From assembly GCF_002300165.1 (NCBI RefSeq), contig NZ_MLCE01000005.1, forward strand, positions 62,001 through 126,000: DNA of 64,000 nucleotides. Direction: 5' to 3'. A program made the translations under genes and the position numbers. This stretch comes from Streptomyces sp. Tue6028 (lineage in GTDB: Bacteria > Actinomycetota > Actinomycetes > Streptomycetales > Streptomycetaceae). Of this stretch, positions 41,229-48,965 are shown piece by piece (within the stretch, counting starts at the first letter, position 1; each line of letters opens with the position of its first letter). The notes beneath the pieces are model-generated. The model did not search any database. It worked only from the letters and a program-made list of their open reading frames with translations, and was not told where the DNA came from.

Positions 41229-42629
41229 ATGACGCGATCTTTCCAGGCCGTGGCCTACACCCGACCCTCCGCGCTGGAGTCCGCACCGGGCGGACAGCGG
41301 CTGGGACTTGAGACCTCGCAGGGCGCGACGCCCACGGGGATCGAGGCCCACCCGCGCTTCTTCGCGGGCTTCCTGACCTCCCCTCAGGTCGCAGCGGCCG
41401 GGCTTCTGGCGGTGGCCGACGTCGCCGCGGCCCGCTACTACCAGCGGCAGTTGAGCGCGTCCCTGGACCCGGTGGTCACGGGCAACGGCGACCGGCTCCG
41501 CTTCGAGTCCTTCTCCGGCTGCGGCGGTGTGTACGCGCGCCTGGACGTCCTGACCCCGGGTCTCGACGGCGGCGAGGTCGGCCACGGCACGACCAATGTC
41601 GACGTCAACAACCCGCTGCGCGAGGCGCTTTCCCGCATCGGCACGGACGATCCGCTGCACCTGCGGGTCGGCCCCGACGACATGACGGTGACCACGCTGG
41701 ACGGCCCCGTCGTCGAGAAGAAGGTGCCGCTGCCGGACCGCTGGTTGCGGGGGTTCGCCGAGGCCCAGGTGACAGCGGCCGGTTTCGACCTGCGGGCCGA
41801 TCTGCCGGCGGCCGAGGCAGTGCGTTTCCTGCGCTCGCTGCCGCGCGGCACCGCGCGCGGCGCGTCGCGTGGAGCCCATTGGGTGGTGCCGACGGGGCGC
41901 GGCCTGCGGCCCACGACCCGCCCGGTGCCGGGGGCGGTGTGCCTGCCCGGTCCGGACCGTCTGATCGCCCTCCAGCGGGTGCTGCGCCACGCGTCGGCGC
42001 TGCGGGTGTACGGCCCTCCGGTGACCGGCGAGACCACCGCCGCGGCCTGGGAGGTCGTCCTGCCGGGGATGCGCCTGACGCTGACGCTGTCGCCCGACTC
42101 CGCTCGCGGGTTCTCCGGGGAGGGCGGGGTGCTGGACGCCCTCGCGACCGACGAGGCCGCCGAGGACGCGGAGTTGATCGCCGTGCTGCTGGCCTGGGAG
42201 CCGCGCGTCGACGTGGGAGACCTCGCCGTCGCCTCCGGCCTGCCGGCCGAGCGGGTGCGCGCCGCCCTGGTCCGCCTCGGCACCTCGGGCCGCGTGGGGT
42301 ACGACACTGCGGAGGCGGCGTACTTCCACCGCGAGCTGCCGTACGACGCCGAGCGGGTGGAGCGCCACAATCCGAGGCTGCGGTCGGCCCGGGCCCTGGT
42401 CGCCGCGGGTGCGGTCGCCCTGGACGGCACGCTCGGCACGGTGACCGCCGAGGACGGCCACGTCCACCGAGTGCGCGACGACGCGGGGACGCTGAGCTGC
42501 TCCTGCCTGTGGTGGGCCAGATACCGGGGAGGACGCGGACCGTGCAAGCACGCGCTGGCGGTGCGCATGGTGCGGCGGGGAAGCACGACGGGGCAGCGGG
42601 AGACGCGGATCGACGGGGGTGTGCGATGA
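41229..42629 (+). CDS. SWIM zinc-finger protein
   Basis: 466 residues. The C-terminal zinc motif is C424-x-C426-x12-C439-x-H441 (LSCSCLWWARYRGGRGPCKHALAVRMV), the SWIM signature for DNA, RNA or protein binding. The first 400 residues are a mixed alpha/beta region with no recognised catalytic site, containing a winged-helix-like stretch (EDAELIAVLLAWEPRVDVGDLAVASGLPAERVRAALVRLGTSGRVGYD). The 3' end overlaps the next gene by ATGA, so both proteins are made in coupled fashion. SWIM proteins paired with helical-repeat proteins occur in YehQ-like MoxR-associated loci, but here no MoxR or VWA gene is present. Function unknown. Confidence 0.9.
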   Translation: MTRSFQAVAYTRPSALESAPGGQRLGLETSQGATPTGIEAHPRFFAGFLTSPQVAAAGLLAVADVAAARYYQRQLSASLDPVVTGNGDRLRFESFSGCGGVYARLDVLTPGLDGGEVGHGTTNVDVNNPLREALSRIGTDDPLHLRVGPDDMTVTTLDGPVVEKKVPLPDRWLRGFAEAQVTAAGFDLRADLPAAEAVRFLRSLPRGTARGASRGAHWVVPTGRGLRPTTRPVPGAVCLPGPDRLIALQRVLRHASALRVYGPPVTGETTAAAWEVVLPGMRLTLTLSPDSARGFSGEGGVLDALATDEAAEDAELIAVLLAWEPRVDVGDLAVASGLPAERVRAALVRLGTSGRVGYDTAEAAYFHRELPYDAERVERHNPRLRSARALVAAGAVALDGTLGTVTAEDGHVHRVRDDAGTLSCSCLWWARYRGGRGPCKHALAVRMVRRGSTTGQRETRIDGGVR

Positions 42630-45277
42630 GTCGCGAGGCACTGGTCACAGCGGTACGGGCGGGGCAGACGATCGAGGTCACCGGCCTCCTGGACGGGATG
42701 ACGGATGCCGAACGACGGGCGTGCCTGCCCGCGTTGAAGGAGCTGCGCAAGGAGTTGCGGGGCGCTCCGTGGAGCGCCCCGTCCCGCAAGGCCTATCCCG
42801 CGCTGCACGCGGCCGGCGCGGCATGCCACACGGGCGCCGCTGGGGCGGCCACCTGGATCGCGGCGGCCGACATGCGCTGGTCCCAGGCCTCCCCCGGCGT
42901 GCTCCTGCACGTCCTGGGCGACCGTGAGCCCGAATGGCTCAGCGGCGTGGCCCACCGACTCGCGCAGCGGCCGGTCACCTCCCGGGTGCCGTACGCGTTG
43001 ACGGCGGGCCTGGTGCGGCTGTCGGGCTGCGAGACGCCGACGACCGACGCGCATGTGACGGGCTGGTTCGAGCACATCGGAAGCGCGTGGCACCAAGGCG
43101 ACACCGTGGTCGAGCGCCTCCGCCGGGAGCCGCACCTGCCGGTCATGGTCGCCGCGCTCTTCGAGTCCCTGGAGGTGACCGGCCGGGTCGGGTGGCTGTT
43201 CGGTGACGGTCCGGACAGCTGGTACAGCGCACTCGCGCGGCTCACCCGGGAAGGCGCCCTCGACCGCAAGGTCATGGTGGACGCCTGTGTGGCCCGGCTG
43301 CTGCGCGGTGGCGCGGCCGCCGACCAGCGGCTGTTCCTGCGCCTGTTGACCTGCCTCGACCTGACGCGGGACGAGGAGCGGGAGCGGTCGGCGGACTGGA
43401 CGGCACTGGCCTGCGACGCGGCGTCGCCGGTGGCTTGGCACGCCCAGTCCGTACTGGCTTCCCTCGTCCTGGACGGCGAGCCGGCGCTCCGGCTGCTCGC
43501 CGAGATGACCTCGGGGGTGCTGTTCCGGCCGGAGAAGAAGCTCGTCCGGGCCCAGCTCATCCTGTTGGGCAAGGTGCTCAAGCGTGATCCGTCGAGCGCG
43601 CCCGACCTCCTGCCGGCGGTGGCGCAGGCGTTCGGGCACCAGGACACGGAGGTGCAGGAGCGCGCGCTCAAGCTCGTGGAGCGGCACTTCGCCCGGCTGG
43701 ACGGAGCGGACGGTGCCCGTGAGCGGATCGCCGAACTGGCGGCGGAGTTGAGTCCCGGGCCACGTGCCCGGGCGGAGCGGCTGCTGGGCGCCGGTGTGGT
43801 GGATTCCGCGCCGGTGGTCCACGCGGAGGTGCTGCCGCCTGTGCCGGAGCGCCCACGGCTCGCGCCGGCGCCGGGATCGGCGGTGGAGGTGGCCGAGGAG
43901 GTCGGCGCCCTGCTGGCGTCGGGCGGCGACGTCGCCACGTTCGAGCGCGCGTTGGACGGTCTGGTCCGGCATGCGCACGACGATCGGGAGGCGCTGCTGG
44001 AGGCCCTGCGTCCCGCCGTCGCACGGCGCTGGTGGGTGGACGCCGACGTCTCCGACACGCAGGTGGACCGGTACTTCCGGGAGTCGCCCCACGGCCTGGA
44101 GGTCCTCCTCGCGGCGTTGCTCGGGCGGGTGCGGACGGCCACGCTCCACGCGGCGGTGCAGCAGAGGCCGGACAGGGGCGACTGCCCGCACCGTGCCCTG
44201 TCCCGTGTCTTCGACGCGCGTCTGTGGGAGGTGGCCCATCGGATCCGTACCGATCCGCTGCCGTTCCTGCTGGCCACCCCCAGCTGGTCGACGGGGCTGC
44301 TGGAGCCGGACGAACTGGTGGCACGCCTGGCCGAGTACCGGCGGCTCGACGCCCGGGCGGGAGCGGCGGACTTCGCCCAGGCACTGCTGCGTGTCCGGCG
44401 GGACGGCGACGGGGCGCCGGCGGCCGCGGCGGCACGAGCACGGGCGCTCGGCACACCCGAGGGGTACCGGCTGGCCCAGTGGCTCACCGCGCAGGGCCCG
44501 CGTCTCCCGCTGAGCCGCCGGCGGACCGCGGGCGCCCGCATCCTGCTGGAGATGGGCGAACTCGACGAGATACAGGGACAGTTCCCGCCGGAGTTCCGGC
44601 GGCTGGGACGTCCGCAGTCCGTCTTCAAGAACCGCACGTACTGCCCGCACTGGGACCGGGCGGAGCGGCAGCACTGGTCGGCGGTGCTGCCCGGCCGCCG
44701 GGAGATGGTGGCGGCCCGCGTGCTCGGCGACCTCGCCTCGGCCGCCGTGGACGACAGCCGGAAGGAGGCCGCGATTCTGCCCCTGCTGGCCGAGGCCGAC
44801 GGCGAGGCGGGCGAGGCCCTGCACCTGTGCGTGGCGTACGGGCTGGCGGCGCGCGACCCGGAGGACCGGCTGTGCGCCGTGGACGCCCTGCTGGTCCTGG
44901 CTGCGCGCGGTCAGCTCGACGCGGAGCGGCTCGGTGCCGATCTCGGCCAGTTGGTGCGCCGCGGTTGTGTGAAGCCGCTGCGGCTCGCCGAGTCGATACG
45001 CACCGCGGCGGCGACCGGCGCGTACGCCACCGTTTGGTCGGTGCTCCGTGACGCGCTGCCGATCCTGCTGGCCGACCTCGCGACGGACGGTACGGGCGGC
45101 AGTGCCACCCGCGGGCTCGGGGACCTGCTGGAGGTCGCCGCGGACTGCGCCGAGCGGTCGGGGGCACGCGGCGATCTGGCACATCTCGCCCGGGCCGCCG
45201 GGCGGCGCGGCTCGTCGCGGCTGGTCACCCAGGCCCGCCGCCTACGGATCGCGCTGACACAGGAGGCAGCCGCCTGA
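42626..45277 (+). CDS. Large helical-repeat protein (DUF6493-like), partner of SWIM protein
   Basis: 883 residues, predicted almost entirely helical with repeated 35-45-residue helix pairs reminiscent of HEAT repeats (for example ERERSADWTALACDAASPVAWHAQSVLASLVLDGEPALRLLAEMTSGVLFRPEKKLVRAQLILLGKVLK). The N-terminus MSREALVTAVRAGQTIEVTGLLDGMTDAERRACLPALKELRKEL resembles the start of the DUF6493 family. No catalytic motif, signal peptide or membrane span is seen. It overlaps the SWIM gene by 4 bp. The role is inferred as a scaffold acting together with the SWIM protein. No further gene follows in the operon. Confidence 0.85.
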   Translation: MSREALVTAVRAGQTIEVTGLLDGMTDAERRACLPALKELRKELRGAPWSAPSRKAYPALHAAGAACHTGAAGAATWIAAADMRWSQASPGVLLHVLGDREPEWLSGVAHRLAQRPVTSRVPYALTAGLVRLSGCETPTTDAHVTGWFEHIGSAWHQGDTVVERLRREPHLPVMVAALFESLEVTGRVGWLFGDGPDSWYSALARLTREGALDRKVMVDACVARLLRGGAAADQRLFLRLLTCLDLTRDEERERSADWTALACDAASPVAWHAQSVLASLVLDGEPALRLLAEMTSGVLFRPEKKLVRAQLILLGKVLKRDPSSAPDLLPAVAQAFGHQDTEVQERALKLVERHFARLDGADGARERIAELAAELSPGPRARAERLLGAGVVDSAPVVHAEVLPPVPERPRLAPAPGSAVEVAEEVGALLASGGDVATFERALDGLVRHAHDDREALLEALRPAVARRWWVDADVSDTQVDRYFRESPHGLEVLLAALLGRVRTATLHAAVQQRPDRGDCPHRALSRVFDARLWEVAHRIRTDPLPFLLATPSWSTGLLEPDELVARLAEYRRLDARAGAADFAQALLRVRRDGDGAPAAAAARARALGTPEGYRLAQWLTAQGPRLPLSRRRTAGARILLEMGELDEIQGQFPPEFRRLGRPQSVFKNRTYCPHWDRAERQHWSAVLPGRREMVAARVLGDLASAAVDDSRKEAAILPLLAEADGEAGEALHLCVAYGLAARDPEDRLCAVDALLVLAARGQLDAERLGADLGQLVRRGCVKPLRLAESIRTAAATGAYATVWSVLRDALPILLADLATDGTGGSATRGLGDLLEVAADCAERSGARGDLAHLARAAGRRGSSRLVTQARRLRIALTQEAAA

Positions 45278-45475
45278 CGTAGGCCCGGCCCGTCGGCGGC
45301 ATGACCCGAGGGGGACGCACCGCTTCTGACGAGTCTCGTGACCAGTGCGGAACACGAGCGGTCCGGGCCGAGCAAAGGACCCTTAAAAAGAACTGCAAAA
45401 GGGGCAGAACGACACTTAACCGATCAGTCACAAAGCGTTCGTGATCACGCAACACCGTTCCTTCACAGTGGCTGT
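45278..45475 (+). promoter_or_regulatory. Promoter region of the ACT-GNAT gene
   Basis: A 198-bp gene-free interval whose right half is AT-rich (AAAAAGAACTGCAAAAGGGGC). It holds a perfect 10-bp palindrome CGTGATCACG (45440-45449) 27 bp before the ATG. No Shine-Dalgarno precedes the ATG. Confidence 0.4.
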
Positions 45476-46915
45476 ATGACTCCTGACATGTCTGATGTGA
45501 CCCGTGCGAAGCACGGGCGCCCCATACACCACTGGCGGCGGGACGTCGTCGAACTCGCCGCCCTGTTCACGGCCGTGGCCGTCGCCGACGCCGTCGCCAA
45601 CCTGATCGGGCACGGGCCCGACGGCCCTGCCCTGCTCGTGATCTCGGCGGTGATCCTGGTCGCCACGGCCGGCTTCCACATCTGGTGGGCACGGCGCCAC
45701 GGCCACGCCCCGCCGGCGGACGATACCGGCGCCCGGCCCGGCGCCCACGGGCGACGGGCCGGGCGCTCCGGAGAGCCCGCCGCGACCCCGCAGACCACCG
45801 CCGGGGAGACCGTGCTGTGGCGGATGCGTACGACGGTGCAGGACGCGCCGGGTTCGCTGGCGGCGCTGTGCACGGCACTGGCCGGGCAGCGGGTCGACAT
45901 CCTGAGCCTGCAGACGCATCCGCTGGCGAAGGGCACCGTGGACGAGTTCCTGCTGCGCGCCCCCGCGGACCTGGACGCCGCCGAGATCACCCGGGCCGTG
46001 TCCCGGGCGGGCGGTGCCGGGACGTGGATCGAGCGCGCCGACGCCCACGACCTGGTGGACGCTCCGACCCGGGTGCTCGGCCTGGCCACTCGCACAGCAC
46101 TCGACGCCGCCGAACTCCCCCTCGCTCTCCGGCAGTTGCTCGGCCGCTGCACCATCCGGTCGCTGCCCGGCAAGTCGCCGGTCTCCGGACGGGTGGAGGA
46201 GGGCGCGCCCGTGGAGGGTGCCCTGGAGGGCACCGTCATGCGGCTGCGGGCCCCGGAGGGCGGTGTGATCACGGTGGAGCGGCCGTATCTGCCGTTCACG
46301 CCGACCGAGTTCGCGCGGGCGAGGGCGCTGGTGGAGCTGGACGCGCGGCTCGGTCCGCGGATTCCGCGCAGCCAGGACGTACTGACGCTGCCCGAAGGCA
46401 ACGCCATCACCGTGCGACGGGCCGACGGGTCCGACGTCGAGGCGGCCAAGGCGATGCACGAGCGCTGCTCCGCGCGGACGCTGAGCATGCGGTACCACGG
46501 CCCGGTGGGCGACGCGGACCGCTACCTCACCCACCTGCTCAGCCCGCGCTTCGGTCGCACCCTGGCAGTGCAGACCGCGTCGGGCCGCATCGTCGGGCTC
46601 GGACACCTCCTCTGGGACGGGGACGAGACGGAGATCGCGCTCCTCGTCGAGGACGACTGGCAGCGGCGCGGCATCGGCAGCGAGCTGCTCGGCCGACTGG
46701 TGGCCCTGGCCGTCGAGGCCGGCTGCGAGAGCGTGTACGTCGTGACGCAGGCCTCCAACACCGGCATGGTCGCCGCCATGCGCGGCCTCGGTCTCCCCCT
46801 CGACTACCAGATCGAGGAGGGCACCCTGGTCATCACGGCCCGCCTGGAGCCGGCCGGCCCGGCGCGGCTGCCGCAGGGCGAAGAGCAGCGCGGGGAGCGC
46901 GTCGCGCGCGACTGA
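45476..46915 (+). CDS. Membrane-anchored ACT-GNAT acetyltransferase
   Basis: 479 residues. Two membrane helices (about 26-45 and 51-70) come first, then a Pro/Gly linker, an ACT domain (113-190: RMRTTVQDAPGSLAALCTALAGQRVDILSLQTHPL) and a region of unknown fold (195-300). The C-terminal GNAT domain (308-455) has motif A QRRGIGSELLGRL (396-408). ACT-GNAT protein acetyltransferases of actinobacteria are known to be regulated by amino acids that bind ACT (for example Micromonospora aurantiaca). This one differs in having a membrane anchor. A lysine acetyltransferase role is plausible but unproven. The hairpin at 46934-46971 ends the gene. Confidence 0.88.
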   Translation: MTPDMSDVTRAKHGRPIHHWRRDVVELAALFTAVAVADAVANLIGHGPDGPALLVISAVILVATAGFHIWWARRHGHAPPADDTGARPGAHGRRAGRSGEPAATPQTTAGETVLWRMRTTVQDAPGSLAALCTALAGQRVDILSLQTHPLAKGTVDEFLLRAPADLDAAEITRAVSRAGGAGTWIERADAHDLVDAPTRVLGLATRTALDAAELPLALRQLLGRCTIRSLPGKSPVSGRVEEGAPVEGALEGTVMRLRAPEGGVITVERPYLPFTPTEFARARALVELDARLGPRIPRSQDVLTLPEGNAITVRRADGSDVEAAKAMHERCSARTLSMRYHGPVGDADRYLTHLLSPRFGRTLAVQTASGRIVGLGHLLWDGDETEIALLVEDDWQRRGIGSELLGRLVALAVEAGCESVYVVTQASNTGMVAAMRGLGLPLDYQIEEGTLVITARLEPAGPARLPQGEEQRGERVARD

Positions 46916-46933
46916 CCGTGTCCCGTACGGACG

Positions 46934-46971
46934 CCTCGCCGTCCGGCCCCCCGTGGGTCCGGACGGCGAGG
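46934..46971. terminator. Hairpin terminator after the ACT-GNAT gene
   Basis: Perfect 13-bp stem CCTCGCCGTCCGG (46934-46946) with complement 46959-46971, loop of 12. Lies between convergent genes and may serve both. Confidence 0.8.
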
Positions 46972-47044
46972 TCGAGCCGGGCGTCCGCCGTCACTCGGAC
47001 CGGCCCGGCTCCTCCCCCGCTCCCACCCCCGGCGTGCCGCTCCC

Positions 47045-48271
47045 CTACGCCACGGGCACCGTGTTCCCCAACGCCGCGTCGAGGTCGGCCCAGAGGTCGT
47101 CGACGTCCTCCAGGCCGACCGACATCCGCAGCAGCCGGTCGCTGACGCCGGCGTCGTGGCGGTCCTGCTCGGGCACGATGCGGTGGCTGATCGAGGCCGG
47201 GTGCTGGATCAGGCTGTCCACGCTGCCGAGGCTCACGGCCGGGGTGACCAGACGGACCCCGGCGATCACGTCGTGCGGGTCCCCGTGGACCTCGAACGCG
47301 ATCATGGCACCGCCGATGTGCGGGTAGTGGACGCGGGCGACGCGCGGATCGGCGGCGAGGCGCCGGGCGAGTTCGGCGGCGTTCGAGGACGCGGCCCGCA
47401 CGCGTACGGGAAGCGTGGACAGGCCGCGCAGCAGCAGATATCCGGCCAGCGGATGCAGGACACCACCGGTCGCGAACCTCACCTGGCGCAGCCGTCGGGC
47501 GAACTCCTCGTCGCAGGCCACCACGCCGGCCATCACGTCACCGTGGCCGCCGAGGTACTTGGTCGCGCTGTGCAGGATCAGGCGCGCGCCGTGTTCGGCG
47601 GGACGCTGCAGCACGGGGGTGGCGAACGTGTTGTCCGCGAGCAACGGCACGGAGCCGCAGGCGTGCGCGACGGCCCTGAGGTCCACCTCGGCGAGCGTCG
47701 GGTTGGCCGGCGACTCGACCATCACCAGACCGGTGTCCGGCCGCAGTGCGTCGGCGATGCCCGCCGGATCGACCCAGGTGACCTCGCTGCCCAGCAGACC
47801 CGCCGTCAGCAGGTGGTCGCTGCATCCGTACAGCGGGCGTACGGCGACGACGTGCCGCAGGCCCATCGCGTTCCTGACCAGCAGGACGGCGCTCAGCGCG
47901 GCCATGCCACTGGCGAAGGCGACCGCGCTCTCGGTGCCTTCGAGCCGGGCGAGCGCGGTCTCGAAACGGGCGACGGTCGGATTGCCGAGCCGTGCGTAGA
48001 CGGGCGGACCGTCCGGTTCGGCGCCGTCCGCGGCGAACGCGTCGATGCGGGCGGCCTCGCCCCGGCTGTCGTACGAGGGGTAGGTCGTCGACAGATCGAT
48101 GGGCGCGGCGTGAAGTCCCTGGGCGGCGAGATCGTCCCGCCCGGCGTGCACGGCCTCGGTGGCGAGCGCCCGGACCAGGGGCGCGGCGGACACCTGACGG
48201 GTTCCGTTCAGGTCGTCCCGGGCGTCGCGAGTGCCATATGCGTCATATGCGTCGTACACAACGGAGTCCAT
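47045..48271 (-). CDS. Cys/Met metabolism PLP-dependent enzyme (cystathionine/methionine gamma-lyase family)
   Basis: 408 residues from ATG at 48271; GTG at 48193 (VSAAPLVRALATEAVHAG) is a possible alternative and no good ribosome site marks either. PLP motifs: IDLSTTYP, PVYARLGNPTVARFETALARLEGTESAVAFASGMAALSAVLL, VVAVRPLYGCSDHLL, DNTFATPVLQRP and the Schiff-base lysine in HSATKYLGGHGDVMAG. The family makes or breaks cysteine/homocysteine thioethers. The start region repeats CATATGCGT (tandem 9-mer, coding YDAYDAY). Divergent from an Lrp regulator 60 bp away, which presumably controls it in response to a sulfur amino acid. Confidence 0.92.
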   Translation of the reverse strand: MDSVVYDAYDAYGTRDARDDLNGTRQVSAAPLVRALATEAVHAGRDDLAAQGLHAAPIDLSTTYPSYDSRGEAARIDAFAADGAEPDGPPVYARLGNPTVARFETALARLEGTESAVAFASGMAALSAVLLVRNAMGLRHVVAVRPLYGCSDHLLTAGLLGSEVTWVDPAGIADALRPDTGLVMVESPANPTLAEVDLRAVAHACGSVPLLADNTFATPVLQRPAEHGARLILHSATKYLGGHGDVMAGVVACDEEFARRLRQVRFATGGVLHPLAGYLLLRGLSTLPVRVRAASSNAAELARRLAADPRVARVHYPHIGGAMIAFEVHGDPHDVIAGVRLVTPAVSLGSVDSLIQHPASISHRIVPEQDRHDAGVSDRLLRMSVGLEDVDDLWADLDAALGNTVPVA

Positions 48272-48319
48272 GCCGCGAAGCCTGAACACCGAACGGACCG
48301 TGAGCGCCACATCCCGTGT

Positions 48320-48325
48320 TACGTT
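48320..48325 (+). promoter_or_regulatory. -10 (TACGTT) for a probably leaderless Lrp gene
   Basis: TACGTT ends 6 bases before the Lrp ATG (48332), with no Shine-Dalgarno between. The divergent lyase promoter must lie within the same 60 bp. Confidence 0.4.
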
Positions 48326-48331
48326 CGCGCC

Positions 48332-48904
48332 ATGGCCGATTCCGTCGTACTCGATCCGGTGGATCTTCATCTGCTGCGGCTGTTGCAGAACGACGCCCGG
48401 ACGACGTACCGCGACCTCGCCGCACAGGTCGGTGTCGCGCCCTCGACCTGCCTGGACCGGGTGACCCGGCTGCGCCGTGCGGGGGTGATTCTCGGCCATC
48501 AGCTGCGGCTGGACCCGGCGAAGCTGGGCAGGGGTCTCGAAGCGTTGCTGTCCGTGCAGGTCAGGCCGCATCGACGGGAGCTTGTGGGGCCCTTCGTGGA
48601 CCGGATAAGAGCGCTTCCGGAGTCCCGCACGGTCTTCCATCTCACCGGTCCCGACGACTATCTCGTCCATGTCGCGGTGGCGGACATGGCGGATCTGCAG
48701 CGCCTGGTGCTCGACGAGTTCACCTCGCAGCGCGAAGTGGCGCGGGTAGAGACCCGGTTGATCTTCCAGCAGTGGGACTGCGGTCCGCTGCTGCCTCCCC
48801 GCCGGGACGCGCACACGGGCCAGCCGTCCGCGGAACCGTCCGTGCGGTCCGGCAGGACCCCGGTGCCCGAGCAGCCCGCCAGGCCGACGGCGGGGGCCGG
48901 CTGA
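48332..48904 (+). CDS. Lrp/AsnC-family regulator 1
   Basis: 190 residues. HTH (about 8-55: LDPVDLHLLRLLQNDARTTYRDLAAQVGVAPSTCLDRVTRLRRAGVI) then the RAM/AsnC ligand domain (about 65-150: LEALLSVQVRPHRRELVGPFVDRIRALPESRTVFHLTGPDDYLVHVAVAD). The last 35 residues are a Pro/Arg-rich tail beyond the normal family length. Divergent from the gamma-lyase-family gene, so a cysteine or methionine effector is likely. Confidence 0.94.
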   Translation: MADSVVLDPVDLHLLRLLQNDARTTYRDLAAQVGVAPSTCLDRVTRLRRAGVILGHQLRLDPAKLGRGLEALLSVQVRPHRRELVGPFVDRIRALPESRTVFHLTGPDDYLVHVAVADMADLQRLVLDEFTSQREVARVETRLIFQQWDCGPLLPPRRDAHTGQPSAEPSVRSGRTPVPEQPARPTAGAG

Positions 48905-48944
48905 TCCGGCACAAGAGCCGGATACCGGGCTGACGCGACACCCG

Positions 48945-48958
48945 TCCTCATATGAGGA
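48945..48958. promoter_or_regulatory. 14-bp perfect palindrome covering the DUF885 ribosome site
   Basis: TCCTCATATGAGGA lies 8 bp before the ATG at 48966, and its right arm (GAGGA) is the ribosome binding site. It could be an operator or an RNA hairpin that hides the site. Confidence 0.6.
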
Positions 48959-48965
48959 TGTCCGC

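Noticed and set aside
40883..41311. Open frames across the 15-bp minisatellite
   Set aside because: 15 is a multiple of 3, so frames stay open by chance; no family or ribosome site.
41438..45184. 1248-codon antisense frame opposite the SWIM/DUF6493 pair
   Set aside because: Same shadow effect; the sense pair has SWIM and helical-repeat features and ATGA coupling.
41229..45277. Calling the SWIM pair a proven anti-phage system
   Set aside because: No effector, nuclease or NTPase gene is coupled and I cannot run profile searches; left as a hypothesis.
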